Assembly (NCBI GenBank): GCA_003439945.1 | Contig: QVRM01006085.1 | Coordinates: forward strand, 1-64,000 | Length of the DNA stretch: 64,000 nt | Direction: 5' to 3' | Origin: Dermanyssus gallinae | Taxonomy: Eukaryota > Arthropoda > Arachnida > Mesostigmata > Dermanyssidae | Shown: one piece after another, positions 21,590-34,078 of the stretch | How positions within the stretch are numbered: position 1 is the stretch's first letter | How the letters are laid out: the number at the start of each line of letters is the position of its first letter | Made by a program: the position numbers and the translations under genes | Notes under the pieces: model-generated | Databases searched by the model: none | Seen by the model: the letters and a program-made list of their open reading frames with translations, nothing else | What the model was told of the DNA's origin: nothing

Positions 21590-22315
21590 GTACTTCAAGC
21601 GTCTCCCAACCAAATTTTAGATGTCCATCTGGTACTTGCTTAAAGGCTTTTAATTCTAAAGCAGGTCCTATTCTACACCGTCGTCATGCCCATCCGGACG
21701 AATATAATGAGAACATTTCAGCCACCCCCCCCCCCTCCCCTCTAAAAAGGCCCACATGGAACCCACAAGACCGTAAACTTTTAGCAACCTTGGAAGCAGA
21801 TTTTATATTAGATTATAATACCAAAACACCTAGAGAAATTGACAACATTTAAGCTACTAAATTTAACTCACGCACACTTAGGGCGATTAGAAGTCGACGT
21901 AATTCCCGAACGCAATGTTTGCCAAACGCAACATTATTTCAACAGACCTTATTCATCTGTCAAATATAATCTGCTCAGTTGCGGACCACACTATCGCCTT
22001 AAACGACTTTCTGAACAAACAAACATTTTACACACACTGTCCGACGTCGTGCCTTTAGAGAAACACCTTCTACTGAAGTGCCTAAGTATCTAAGAGGCAC
22101 CAGCGACGTCAAGACTACGCAACCAACCACCTAAAAACTGACAAAAAAGACCAAGAAGAAGAAGATAATCACACACACACACCACTGAAAACTAGCTATT
22201 CGGACGGATGAAGGCACGCATGCCGAGGACGCCACGCCTCGTCGGGAAGCACCGGTACCAGCAGCTGGCGTTCCTCCTGCAAGGACCAAAGTTCAAGCTG
22301 TTTAGATAGATATCA
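21590..22315 (+). pseudogene. R2-like non-LTR retrotransposon, N-terminal fragment
   Basis: Frame 21593-21850 encodes a C2H2-type finger (C-x4-C then HRRHAHP) followed by a Pro-rich linker and a Myb-like stretch WNPQDRKLLATLEADF. The finger-plus-Myb order is typical of the N-terminus of R2-family proteins. The frame shifts near 21845 and can be followed as ATKFNSRTLRAIRSRRNSRTQ and further R/K-rich pieces to about 22315, where the SINE at 22321 begins. No reverse transcriptase part follows, so this is a separate relic or a displaced 5' part. Confidence 0.75.
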
Positions 22316-22320
22316 CACGT

Positions 22321-22528
22321 CGAGCCCGGTAGTGGCGTGGTGGCTTAAATCAGCGCCTCGCGACCGGAGGAGATAGCGCACTAAATAGGTGCGGCGCGGG
22401 TTCGAGCCGCCTCACCGTTGCAACCGATTTGTATTTATGGGGCAAGTCCGTCACATGAGTCGGAATGTGAAAAACAGTTCCATGGACGTTAAATCTTGGC
22501 TGAGGGACAACAGCCCGAAAGCTTTACA
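22321..22528 (+). mobile_element. tRNA-derived SINE (copy 4)
   Basis: Most complete plus-strand copy. The head GAGCCCGGTAGTGGCGTGG is followed by GCGCCTCGCGACCGGAGGAG, B-box-like GGGTTCGAGCCGCC, the linker TTTGTATTTATGGGG, the body GTTCCATGGACGTTAAATC, and the end GCCCGAAAGCTTTAC. It is a separate insertion from the duplicated copies. Confidence 0.85.
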
Positions 22529-22785
22529 GATATATATCACACGACAGACTAGCCAACACAACACGGCCAGGTGTAAGTGTATTCCGGAGTGTAACGCGGA
22601 ATCGCGAGTTGATCGCGTCTAATTGCGGGTAGGAGTAGTGTGGTACCTCCATGCTGAACCTCGATAGGGGGGAGGGTGGGGGAGCCGCTGGCCTCTCTAT
22701 TCGGGCTGGCGGGCACTCCCGCAAGAGGTCCGCGCGCGGCGGGAGTGTAAGTATCTTTCTCTATTGCTATATATATATATATATA

Positions 22786-24054
22786 TGCAGGCAGTTCAAC
22801 AAGTTCTTAAAATAAAAACTAAACATTTTCTAAATCTTGTTTTTAATTTTTTCTTATTCGATATACTCCCCGAGAAGCTCAATACACTTTTCCCACCGAT
22901 ATTTCACAGCATTTGTACCTCTTGAGAAGAATTCCGCGTCTTTAGACTGAAAATAGGCATTGACAGCGGCCTTAAACTCTTCATTGCTGAAAAAACGCTT
23001 TCCACCGTGACTATTCTTCAAATGTCCGATGAGGAAATAATCAGAGGGGGCGAGCTCTGGAGAATAGGAAGGTTGTTAATAAGTTCGAAACTCAGTTGGG
23101 CCAGTTTTGCCGATGCTTGCCGGGTCTTGTGTGCATTGCAACCTTCTTCTGCAAAGCGGACCGTTTCACGATGAGTTCTTGCTTCAGGCAATCCAACAGT
23201 CTTGCATAATATTCTCCCGTGATCGTTTTATCGCTCTCAAGGTAGTGGCCAGAATTATTCCACGTTGGTCCCAAAAAACCGTAGCCATCATCTCTCCGGC
23301 CGATGCCGTTGTCCGCGCCCTCTTCGGAGGTCCTTCACCAGGTGCACATCATTGGCGAGATGCTTCTTGGGTCTCGGGAGTGTAGTGATGGACCCAGCTT
23401 TCATCAACGGTCATGAATCTGCGCCAAAAATCCGACGGATTTTTCGACATCTTGGCCAAATTTCGCTGTGAAGCGAAAACACGCACGTCTTTTTGGCCTT
23501 GGTTGAGCAAATGCGGCACTCATTTTGATATGAGCTTTTTCATCTTCAAGTTCTCGTGCAGAATGACATGCACATTACCCAAACTGATTCCCAAAGCCTC
23601 CACGATCTCCCTAATGTTCAATCGCTTATCTGTGACAAAGATTTTCCGCACTTTTTCCACGTTTTCTTTATCAGTTGCCGTTTTTGGGCGTCCTGAACGT
23701 AGTTCATTCTCGGTGCTCCTGCGACCTCTTTTTAACTCATCAATCCAGTTGGAAACAGTGGCAAAACATGGCGCAGAGTCACCGTACACCTTGTCTAACT
23801 CAGTTTTCACTTGCGTCGCATTCCAACCTTTAAAATAAAAATGCTTGATAACCATTCGAAACTCTTTTTTCTCAATTTTTCAAAATCACGCCGATACGTT
23901 GCACGGGAAAAGCGATCAAACGAAATCGCGACGGCCAATCACCATAATATTTTGACTGCTAGCAGTCGAAAAGTTGCCGTTTCAATAGCGGTGAAAGCAC
24001 GCCAAAATTCGAATTCTGAAAAGCTCATTTTAAGAACCTGTTGAACTACCTGTA
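22786..24054 (-). mobile_element. mariner-type DNA transposon (copy 2)
   Basis: A 1.27-kb element with 25-bp terminal inverted repeats: CAGGCAGTTCAACAAGTTCT at 22788 against the complement of the sequence ending in GAACTACCTG at 24052. It is flanked by TA inside (TA)n on both sides. The family differs from the mariner at 40-1356. Confidence 0.9.
22860..23855 (-). pseudogene. mariner transposase, broken
   Basis: The frame starts at 23855 with a helix-turn-helix N-terminus (NATQVKTELDKVYGDSAP, then GRPKTATD). It ends with a stop after KMKKLISK at 23520. The catalytic half continues in pieces: MTVDESWVHHYTPET at about 23420-23376, and VFWDQRGII then EYYARLLDCLKQE at about 23290-23190. The second catalytic region, expected as HDNAPAH, reads HTRPGKHRQNW near 23110 and is degraded, and stops are numerous beyond 23090. 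Non-functional. Confidence 0.85.
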
Positions 24055-24064
24055 TATATATATA

Positions 24065-25362
24065 AGAAAAATTGTGATGATTTATTAATAATTTACAATA
24101 CGTTTGCACACTCGGCAGTGCTCGCCTTAATAAAAATGGGCGTAAAAAGGTGTCACGTGAGGTTAAGAATCAGCTGTCCGTGTCCTTGCTTAATGGTAGC
24201 CCCCGCTCTTATGGACCCGGTGCGAGCGGTATATCCTCAAAGTTCCTTGCAACGTTAAGACGGTAAAATCCATAAGATTCCTCTTCGTGACGCCGAGCCC
24301 CAAGAGCGTCTTCGCAGATTCGGAGTCCCATACACCACTCATAGAGATAGTGATGGATCCGAATCTGCGAGGTTTTTGCGGGTCGGCGAGCGCCGCTTTT
24401 AGGAACTCGACGTCATATTTGGAGATCTTGTCCTGCCGCGCTTTTGCCAGGTCCCGGTTTGGGCCGCAAACCTCGGCATCTAAAACCCAGACCTCGATAG
24501 GTGTTGTTATTACGAGGTCGGGCTTTAGACCCGGTGCGCCCGGTCGACAGAATACTCGCTCACGAACCACCTCATGACCCCTCTCGCGGAGAAGACGCGC
24601 CACGCGATCACAGACGTTGTCATGTCTCTTTATAGTTTGTTTGTGTGTTGTATCGCACATCTGAGCGACGTGAGCCAACGTCTCAGGCGCATGACACCCG
24701 TGCCTACAACGTTTGTTGTCGCCCGGGCGTCCCCTGGCCAATCTGGCACGCGTTGGTAGTGCGTTGATCCTGAGCTTTAGTAGGTTTAAATACTCCTTAC
24801 CAGATAGGTAGGGCATACCCTTAATCCAGTAATGTACAAAAAGCGTTTCGTGTGCTTTTTTAAAATGTGCTTCATCGAACGTGTTGTGTAGCTTTTGAGA
24901 CCAGTAATCGGTCTCTTATGTAGCGATCTCAATGGAGGTTCCCAAGCGCTCGCAAAGAAGTCTTGTTTTCGCAAGGTCTTTTTGAAGTGCTCGGTGGTTA
25001 GCATCCATTGAACCCCAGGGTGCGTGGAGTGTTGTCGTGCTGTCAGATATTTGGAGGCAGGGGATGTCCAGACCGCCGTGTGCTGTGTGCGTGTACAGGT
25101 AGGCGTTCCGCACCGAGTTTTCGAGCTTTAGCCATTTCGACTGAACAACCTTTCTGATCTCTTTATCTAGGTCGCTAAGGAGTGCGTAAGATGGTCTGGT
25201 ACCGGAGACCAGTTAATATAGGAGGCCGGGGAATGAGAAAGTCTTTCAAAAATATGAGTCTTTGGTGGGGTTTAAGGGGAGCTACTGTGAGTCTGTTGAG
25301 TAAGTTAAGGAGTATATCCTTGGTGAAGTCAACTCTGCCATTGCTGTCAAAGATCAGTAGCC
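24065..25362 (-). mobile_element. R2-like non-LTR retrotransposon, second 5'-truncated copy
   Basis: Minus-strand relative of 17387-18917. The 3' end abuts the short (TA)n at 24053-24064. It is truncated at about 25362 within the thumb region (DFDSNGRV equivalent), directly next to duplication A. Confidence 0.9.
24190..24816 (-). pseudogene. R2-like ORF fragment: zinc motif and RLE endonuclease
   Basis: The best-preserved R2-like piece: 208 codons to a natural C-terminus at 24190. It starts within the ...GKEYLNLLKLRINALPTRARL linker and contains the zinc motif CRHGCHAPETLAHVAQMC and the endonuclease core GLKPDL(V), then V-W-V-L-D-A-E, then KARQDKISKYD. This is the PD...D...K pattern of the R2 restriction-like endonuclease. 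It closes with GVWDSESAKTLLGLGVTK and TLRIYRSHRVHKS. Upstream pieces at 24786-25113 are out of frame. It lacks the reverse transcriptase core and cannot be autonomous. Confidence 0.9.
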
Positions 25363-25539
25363 ATTATATGTATACAAAACAATCCCACTGTTTGTCAGAC
25401 TTGGCCCTCGCTCCGGCCACTGCATGCAAAAGTTTGTTCGTGTCAGTTAACGCAACTATGTTGTACATTATAATAACATTCGGAGTACTTTGGTTTGCAG
25501 CCGTCTATCCAGCAGCGTAGGTCGCTCCTTTATAGCCTC

Positions 25540-27566
25540 GACGATGATGTTGTGAGAGCTATTAAAATTGCTGAAGAATATATTCAAGTGGTTGTCGTTC
25601 TTATTGTCGAAGTTATTCAAGTAGCTGCCGAATTCTTGTCGAATTTAATTGACGAAGAGGTGTGCGTTGTAACGGTGACCGAATGCTATACATACACGAC
25701 TATATTCCTCCTTCTACTGTGGGTTTGTTTTTTTTTGCCTCGCGGGTCTGTTTGATCCACTGATGGTGCTTCTGTTCAACGCGCTTTAACTTGCTGTGTC
25801 GTCTCGCATCGATACCGTCGCCGACGACCGTTGTTGTTATTTGTGCTGCCGCTATTATTGTAGGTGATACTATTGTTGCTGCTGCTGCTGTTTTTGTTGA
25901 GGATGTTGTTGTTGTCGTCGGCGGCATTCAATATTTATATAATTGTATATTTAAAATATATATTTAAATTATATAATAAATTATATAATTCTCACAAACA
26001 CAGACACGACTCAAGCACCCCAGCAAGGCAGATACATCCACTGAATTCAGCAGCAGCATCAGCAGCAAAAGGTCGGCGAATCACGCCCTCGTTGGTGTGT
26101 TAGTTAGTTAGTTCGTTCAATCGTTCAGCGATTTACCGATCTCGTTCAGTTAGCTCGACACAAGTGTTGAACGGGGCCACATTCTGTCGTCATGTTTACA
26201 CCGTTGGCGTTCACGTATTTATGATCGCGCCAGCAGCAACAGAAACGCTTGGTATTTGGTACTGAGTATTAGGACGGCGACAACCACGGCGGACAAAACC
26301 AGTCAGTGACCGACCATAACTGATAGCGTGAAGGTAGAAGAACACTGAGGTTCTATTAATACCACTGAGCACGAGATAACAACAATATAGTGTACAGCGG
26401 TCACCAAAAGCACCCAATAGATAGAGCAGCACACAGAGTTGCCCAACGAAAACAATAACAATCATATGACCAGAGAGCACAGTACGAAGGTGGTAATGGT
26501 GTTTGTTGGCAGATGACGAGAGAAGTCCTCAAGACGACAATACCACTTTTAACGCCTCTATACACTCAGCAAACATCAACAACAACAACAACAACGGCAA
26601 CAACTGCAGCAACAACAACAGCAACAACTGCAGCAACAATTGCAGCAACAACAATAAGAGCAACAACTGCAGCAACAACAATAATAAAAGGAACAACAAT
26701 GACAACACCACTTTAAACTGTCTATACTTACTTTCACAACTAGCCACACCACCATCATAGGTAGCGCTGTGTGTCTGTCTGTGTGAGCACGAGTCGTTTC
26801 TTGCTAGCGCTTGTTGTTGTTGTTGTTATAGTGCGCTCGACCAGCGTGAAGCAGAAGCAGACACTGAGTCCTTTTCGTTGCTGCCTTTGTTGTTGTTGTT
26901 GTTGATATTATTGTTTGTGATGCTGCTGCTGTTGCTGCTGATGGTGGTACTAATTTAGTAATGATGGGTGTTCGATCGGTCGTGGTGGCTCGTGGCATGC
27001 GCCCTTGCCACTTACCGCCATCACCACCATCACCACCTATCATCAGCATCCACAGTAGCAGTAGACGACCTTATCTCGTGCGTCTGCTCGAGATGACGCG
27101 GCGCGGCTCGCGATGGTCGGCATGACTTGCCGCCCCTATGTCTGCCCTATTGATGATCGCCTTCGATTTGCCGCCCCCTCTTCTATCGCCCCTTCGTCTT
27201 GGTACTGGTACTCGCTGCTGCTGCTGCTACCGTCACCGTCACATTTCTTCTGGTATCTAAATAAAGTTTTCGAGCTGACCCTCCGCCAAGATTTAACGTC
27301 CACGGAACTGTTTTTCACATTACTGCTTCATAGACGGACCCCTATAAATACAAATGTGCAACGGTGGGGCTGCTCGAACCCGCGCACCTATGTGTCTCTT
27401 CCGGTTGCGAGGCGGAAACTTAATCCGCCACGCCACCGGGCTCGATTCGACACTACTACTAGTAAAGTTTTCGGGCTGACCCGAATTGGGATTATCTTAA
27501 AAAGGCATTCGTACCACTCGACTGACAGAGCGCCCTCAGAGAGGCATCTGTTAAAAGGAGACTACC
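25540..27566 (+). repeat. segmental duplication A, right copy (partner 2698-5957)
   Basis: Described with the left copy. It contains GTT/CAA arrays at 25830-25925 and 26575-26700 and a short AT-rich insert at 25935-25990 that the left copy lacks. No conserved exon recognised. Confidence 0.85.
27265..27446 (-). mobile_element. tRNA-derived SINE (copy 5)
   Basis: Counterpart of 5629-5829 within duplication A; slightly shorter, and the linker region is less expanded. Confidence 0.8.
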
Positions 27567-28631
27567 ATATGGGCACGAGGAGATGTCCCGGTCGAAGGTG
27601 TTTATTTCTCACATCTGGCCCGAATGCTTTGCTATTTCGTATACGAGCGAAAACAAACGTCCATTACTTCGTCTAGACAAAACGGTTCATAATGGGCCTC
27701 AGCGAAAAATCTCTCGGGAGCTTCGAGCTCGTATGAAATAAGAGTCTCGACAGGTCTCGTATCTTCGTAGGTGAAAGCTGGCCGAAAGTGGCCCAAGAGT
27801 TTTTCAGATGGAATTGGACAGCTAGTAAAGTTGTAAGACTGTTGAGTGATGGGGTGTGGCTCTCATTGTGCTTTTAGTATAAGGAGACATTCTTGTTGGT
27901 CGGCAAATGATCGCTTCTTAGGGTCTTGAAGCTTTCGACATTATTGTCGTGTGATCGAGTAAATAGCCGACGCAGCTGGGTCATAGGACGATTGGTTGGA
28001 ACAAAAGCAATCTCTAGCGTAGCAGCGCAGAGAGCGCCGCATGTGATGGTGATTTAGAAGCTGAGTTTAATTCTCAGATAAGTTAATACTCTCAACCAAA
28101 TTGGCACATATCTCAGATAAAACAATGAAACATCGAATTTTTACCCGACGTGTAATGCTTTTGAGTCTTTATTGCTATGCGATTCATCTCAACAGGGTGA
28201 TCATCACCTTACGGTTTGCCAGATAGGAAAAGGGTACTATAGGCGTAATCGAACCTCTTGTCCTTGTTTTTCTTTGGCTGATCAGAGGTCACTACATTCC
28301 ATTGTTTCATCTCTACCTTTGGTGGAACCGCAGAACAATGTGAAGCCCAGAAAGTATTTTTTTCAGATAGCCGAGGATGCACGATTGACACTGACGAGGC
28401 AACACACAGTTACTCGAGTGCAACCAACGCGCTCATTTGGGACCAATTGAATTTTGCCTTCACAAACATTACTAGAATAATGGTAAAATCATCACTTTTC
28501 AAGATGGCGGCGGCCGTTGTATCCAAGATTGGACCGTTAATAGACAGTACGAGTCAGTACGCGATGGTGACAACCCCTACACTCTATATAGACCATCACT
28601 GCGGCCCCAACTACAGGATTCACTACTGAGC
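27567..28631. other. no gene seen; possible 5' UTR of the following retroelement
   Basis: No coding frame of note. The last few hundred bases before 28632 may be the 5' UTR and internal promoter of the CR1-like element, but nothing in the sequence proves this. Confidence 0.35.
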
Positions 28632-29123
28632 ATGGTGAGTCTGTCCATTCACCCACCCCGGCACTGGCCTGTGAAGTCTCGACTTCTAAGGGCAATCGCG
28701 CTACTAGCACTGTTGCTTTTGTGTGGGGATATCGAAACGGATCCCGGACCTCCCTGCACTACCTGCGGTGGACAAATCTTTCAGGTTAGAGAACGTATTG
28801 TGTGTGAGGGTTGCAACAAACCGTTGCACACACACTGTTCCTTCCAGATACCGGAAAATAACAGCACAAACTGCAATTCATGCTTCTGGCGAGAGGTCCC
28901 CTTGCACGTTGCCAAAAACGTTACTCCAGCCATCACCACACCGTGCAAGTGCCTAGCGGAACTTCAGGCACCTAGGAAACAAATCGATGACCTTACAAGG
29001 AAGATCCTGGGCAAAAGTAGCACAGCACTAACAACACTAAAACAGCTGACCACCGAGCCAACCAACCGACTATCAACAGATACCAACCGAAGCAGCAGCA
29101 ACAAAACGTGCAGTTACGTTTGA
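28632..29123 (+). pseudogene. CR1-like N-terminal protein with degenerate 2A-like motif and PHD finger
   Basis: A 163-codon piece. Residues about 19-40 are hydrophobic and end in LLCGDIETDPGP. This is the 2A (StopGo) consensus with Asp where the invariant Asn of NPGP belongs. A Cys4-His-Cys3 PHD-type finger follows (C-x2-C, C-x2-C, H-x2-C, C-x2-C; residues about 37-82). Comparable 2A motifs are known at the N-terminus of CR1/L2-type elements in several invertebrates, where they can act as recoding or signal sequences. The frame stops at 29123; the ORF1-like continuation is in the frames at 29108-29503 and 29394-29693 (SVWPDGIHIRPYRGQ). Confidence 0.8.
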
Positions 29124-29819
29124 AGCGCGACGTGCCTACTATACGGCGTCTCCGTTTCAATAGCAGCCAACACTACAACGTCGTCGGCACACCAAACGAA
29201 GTGCGTACTCCACACAACTCTCCCTCGCGCACAGTCGGAAATGACGGGAGTAAAATGCACGTTACGACCGGCACGAACAAAATGACTCAGCTAAGAGCTG
29301 TGGAAGCACATAGCGTACCAGCTCGTCCGCGTGTTAAAGCACTTTTTGTTAGCCCCGTAGAACTGTCACACTCTGCGGACGCGTTTAAAGAGTATGTATG
29401 TATGTCGAATAATAGGGACAGACACAGAAGTGAAAGTGACAAAACTTGCTGGCATGAACCAGGAGTATTACAACAGCTATCACGTGCAGGTAGCTGCAAA
29501 TAAATTCAATGAACTACTAGACCCGTCCGTCTGGCCAGACGGCATTCACATCCGCCCGTACCGCGGCCAGTTACACCAATATAGAGTGTCCAGGGCAGTG
29601 CACGAAGTGGGGGCGAACTTTGGCGCCAAACGGTACAGGGCAAGCGCGGAGGAAGACCACAGTGAAAACAAAGAAATGGAGACAAATCAATGACAAAATA
29701 GCCAGACAACACCCCAAGAACTCAAAACAGCTCCATCGAAACGTCTGCTATGGAATGTCGAATCTCTCAACTAACTATATCGAACAACAGGAGAGAACAT
29801 ATTTAGCAAATACGACATA

Positions 29820-30512
29820 TTGCTCTTAACGGAAACCTTGGAAACAGACCCCACAAAAACCCCTTTTTCCCACCACAAAGTATTTCACGGACCGGCAATT
29901 AGGCGGGAGGGACGAGGAAGACCAAAATGGGGCGTATGTATAGGAGTAAGAACAACGGAGAATGCCAAGCTTCTTCATAGCGCTGCCAGACACATTGTAC
30001 TAGAGCTCACCAACTACTACTTAATCTGTATTTATAGCCCGCCTGAAAAGGCAGTAGATCAAGTGCTACAGGACATTGACGACTGTATGGGACTTTGCAC
30101 AGATGCGAATAAAAACGTAGTAATAGGTGGAGATTTTAATTGTGACTTGACAAAAGAAAGTTTTAGAAAAATTAGTTTTAAAACAGGAATTGACGAGCTT
30201 GGACTGGCCATCCACAGTAATTCTTCAGAGTCTACATATATTAGTTGGAATGAACACAGCGCGGTTGATATTATTCTCTCATCAGTATCACAGACGACAT
30301 ATACTATATTTGACATCACTATCCGCTTATCGGCTCATCGTAAACATTCTCAGGTCGAGTTCAAACTGCATCGCAAACAACGTGTGGTCACGTCCCAAAT
30401 TAAGCACGTCCAGCGCTCACTAAACAGCCACCTATTAGAACAAGCAGTACAGCTAGCTGAACACAGCAACCATTCTTCTGGTCCATTCTTCTCGCTGCGA
30501 AATCAAACGTAA
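29820..30512 (+). pseudogene. CR1-like AP endonuclease domain
   Basis: Opens with LLTETLETD (the catalytic Glu of APE domains). ICIYSPP and VVIGGDFNCDL follow, then STYISWNEHSAVDII, which corresponds to the T-x-x...S-x-I-D region. It ends with RLSAHRKHSQVEF, where the usual S-D-H is replaced by S-A-H-R-K-H. It matches the target-nicking endonuclease of APE-type non-LTR elements. Continuity with the reverse transcriptase is lost at 30510. Confidence 0.85.
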
Positions 30513-30647
30513 AGGCAAAAATCCAGAGACACAAGCCTTGGTTTGATGAGGAATGCCGGAAAATGAAGCACGCAATCTGTTCAATTCAAAATAGGTCACC
30601 AGCAACACTCCGCCGCATAGCAGATAGAATAATAGGAATTCACGCAC

Positions 30648-32471
30648 ATGAAAAGAGAGAAAAAATTGCGTTACGAAGAAGATAAGCGTGTACGGCTTAT
30701 AACAGCAAGCGTGCAGAAGCCGAGGCTGCTTCTCCCGAGGAGACCAACGTCGCTAAATATAGTGATAAACGATAATGACTGGGTGGATCACTTCAGAAGA
30801 CTTCTGACACAAGAGCGCGCATTGCCAGACCGAGATGCCTGTGACGATGGTAATTTTACAGATTTTACCGAAAACGAAGTCAAAGCCGCTATTAAGCAGA
30901 AACAAGACGGGAAGTCGACAGGGCCAGATCTTATTGCATATGAACACCTCAAGAAGAATGTAAATGTAGTTTGTCCAATCTAACAGAGCTATACAATGTA
31001 TGTCTTAGACAAGGGAAAATACCCGTCGAGTGGCAGCAAAGCTTCCTGCAGCCTATCTTCAAGCGTAAAGGCGATCCAACTAACCCGAGAAACTATAGAG
31101 GCATCGCACTCACAAGCGTGCTCTATAAGATTCTAACATCGCTAATCGTTAACAGGCTGTACTCGGCCACCGAGGAGAAGGTCCCGCCAGAGCAATATGG
31201 CTTTCTATGGGGACGGTCTACGTCAGATGCGGTCTCATTTGTAGTGAAACATGTATCATATCGCCGCTCAGTGAACCAAATGACATACGCTGCCTTTATT
31301 GATTTTAAAATTGCATTCGATTGCCTTCCAAGGGACTGTCTGCTGAACACTCTACGATCAAGTTTTGACATAAAGGGAGAATTTTTTTAACATTTTACAT
31401 GACATTCTAGCATATAACGTCATAACGATTAAAAACGGCGATCACTACGTACAAGAAGCCGTAACACAAACAATCGGAGTGGCCCAAGGAGACTCAGCTA
31501 GCCCTTTCCTTTTCATTCTGTACGTGACTGGACTCTCGGATCTGCTCCGTGGTCTCAAAGCCCCACACGCTTTCTATGCAGATGACTTGGTTATCCTAGC
31601 AAAATCCCGAAATCATCTTCAGTTTTATCTTAACGGGACTACACAATGGTGTGAACAGAACAAACTCTTGATCAACACAGATAAAACAAAGGTAATGCGT
31701 TTCAGCAGAGGAGGATCATATGCTGCTAGAGACCATCGCTTGAAAATAAACGAGAGAGTGCTTGAGGTGGTCAACAGCTTCACTTACCTAGGGGTTATCC
31801 TAAACCCAAGGCTCTCATTTAGTACACATGTTGACGGAGTACGGGCAAAAACGGCGGCCACAATCACCTTACTAGGAGATCTACGCGACGTAGACCTAAA
31901 AACAGCAATAAACTGTTTTAAAATCAAAGTTCTCCCGACCATAAGATATTGTCTACTTGCCATAGCACCGCATTTGACAATGAGTAATTTAAAAGTCCTA
32001 GATAGAGTGAAGGCTTGCTTTGTCAAACGTATATTGGGACTGCCTGAAAACGCATCTGCCACACTAGCCTTAGAACTGTGCGGAGAGAGAACACTCACGG
32101 AAGACTTGGTTCTCAACAGGGTCCCGTTCAACACAGAAGCATTGGACTCCTACCGAACATTCAGAGAATCAAGAAACATACAGTTTGCCATTGAAAACTA
32201 CACTGATGGCCCAGCATTTTGTTTTGATAAATGGAAAGGAAGCCGCCAACGGAATCACACAATTGTGTGCCGAACGACATGGCACGGATACCACCATTTT
32301 ATGTGCATGAAGCCAAATTGTTTTACCATTGAAGAATGCGTATGTAGTTTTTGTGGACAGTCCGATATTGGGTGGTACCACATGCTTGTATGTAAGGAAA
32401 TTGTTGGAACCTCCCTAACAGCCAGAGTTGATTATATAATGTCAGACCACACTGTTGTATTGTGGCTGTAA
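30648..32471 (+). pseudogene. CR1-like reverse transcriptase and C-terminal domain
   Basis: Three frames. 30648-30983 holds the GKSTGPDLIAYE motif. 30971-31390 holds FKRKGDPTNPRNYRGIALTSVLYKI, EQYGFLWGRSTSDAV and AAFIDFKIAFDCL, with the first catalytic Asp. 31479-32471 holds VAQGDSASPFLFILYV, the catalytic FYADDLVIL, and NTDKTKVM...FTYLGVIL. Past the thumb, a C-terminal C-x2-C...H-x4-C-like cluster is visible near residues 280-310 of the last frame (CSFCGQSDIGWYHMLVC). At least two frameshifts separate the pieces. Confidence 0.87.
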
Positions 32472-34078
32472 CTACCAATTCTATGGCGAATAAATTATGA
32501 ATAATAATGGTAAGATTATTTACGGTCAAGTATACAGAGGTATATAAACCCGGGCACTCATGGCTAAACGACTCAGCTAGACGACGATGCCTGTTACCTA
32601 TACCAGGCCAACGGAAGGCCTGGTCTGCCAGACATGGTTACATTCGCGCTGCCCGCAATAGTAGCGGTCACGCACCACATATTCGAGACTGAGTAGGTAG
32701 GGAGAGACCCAGTCTCATCCAGGAGCTCTCCTGCGCAGACAGCATTCGCCGTCTCGTATCAGTCGTAGCAACTCCTCCGTAGCAACTCCTCTAAGCACGC
32801 ATAGTCACCATTCTCGGCTCGCCGATTAGCGTGCCTGCTTGCTGATTGATGAGGCTTGAAGCGACTCCACTGGGGATAGACTTAGGACAACCTCCGCTAA
32901 ACATGCAAGTGCATGGCGATGGCGACGGATTTCATCCAGCGCTTCACTGGGCCCATTATTGGATGACTCGAGCACAGGTGTCGATTTGTGTCGGCATGTT
33001 TGCATGTTGGGGTACTCCACTCCGTCTGCCCCCGCCTGTACCCATACGGCGAATTACAGTAGAAGGGAAAACCTACCATGCACTCTCATGCAATCGGGGT
33101 GAAGGCATGTGACCAATAACGATACATTAGCGAAAACATTGATGACAGCGAGCTACCCAAGCATTACAGAATCAATGGTTGGCCAAACAAGTGACTTATG
33201 CAGAAGTCATGGTAAGAAATCGGACGACTGCAACGACTTCACAACACCATTCGAGTGTGGGCGGCCCCTTGTTCGGAGGCGCAACGGTGACTGACTCACT
33301 TTCGTCCTGGATGGTTAGTTAAGGAGCAGCCGATTCCATGGCCATGTTACCTCGGCGGCCGAAAAAAATCTGTTTAGTAATTATGCAGAACTTCGTCGAA
33401 TTACACAACTTTAGTTCAGTCGTCGAAACGCTGAGCGACGGTACAGAAGGACCGCCCCATCAGAGGCTCTCGATCAATGTGCAAATGGGGTAGCAAACGC
33501 AATTTCCGTGTTGTGCTCGCTGGCAGACTTAACTCGGCCAAACTCAATTTAGTTGACATGTGAATGTGTTAGCCGGAGCACAGTTGTTATGTACAGATGT
33601 ACAACGATAAAGTCTGGCGATGATGGGACATTACACAGACACACACACACATACACACTTACAAAGCTTCCACACGCATATACCCGAACGTATTTAGATA
33701 CTCCTTTAGTCGTATGACATTTTTATTTCACAAGGAAAAATCGTCAAAGTTGCCTTCCTGAATCTCCAAAAACAAGCTCAAACGTGAATGGAATGTTTGT
33801 AACGGAAAACGCTCTTAACGCGCTGCACATAAAGCTTTCTGTCTAGATTAGTGTAGAATCGTAATTTGATCTACTTCTAACGGCTGGCAGGAATGGGCTG
33901 AAAAATATAAACTGGTCATTAAATACCATACGATACAAACAGCGGTATTTGTGGTAAGCAGTTGAGTGTGTAAATACGGCGCAGCGTATTTTATTTTGGA
34001 ATTGTTCATGGCAAGCAAAATAAATGGGAGCGTTAGTCTCAGCAGAGCACATACATGCGCATGGTTACTTGGTTAAGG

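Larger units (their letters stand above)
28632..32471 (+). mobile_element. CR1/L2-group non-LTR retrotransposon, near full length but frameshifted
   Basis: In order: an N-terminal hydrophobic segment ending in a 2A-like motif, a PHD-type zinc finger, an ORF1-like region, an AP-type endonuclease, a reverse transcriptase, and a C-terminal domain. Reading frame changes occur near 29110, 29400, 29690, 30510-30650, 30975 and 31390-31480, so the copy is dead. The clade (CR1, L2, or related) cannot be fixed by eye. Confidence 0.88.

Noticed and set aside
17387..25362. Possible 28S rDNA around the R2-like copies
   Set aside because: No rRNA-like sequence flanks any copy; flanks are TA tracts and duplicated genomic DNA.
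32846..33112. 88-codon frame after the CR1-like element
   Set aside because: No recognisable motif, no splice support and no copy elsewhere in the window.
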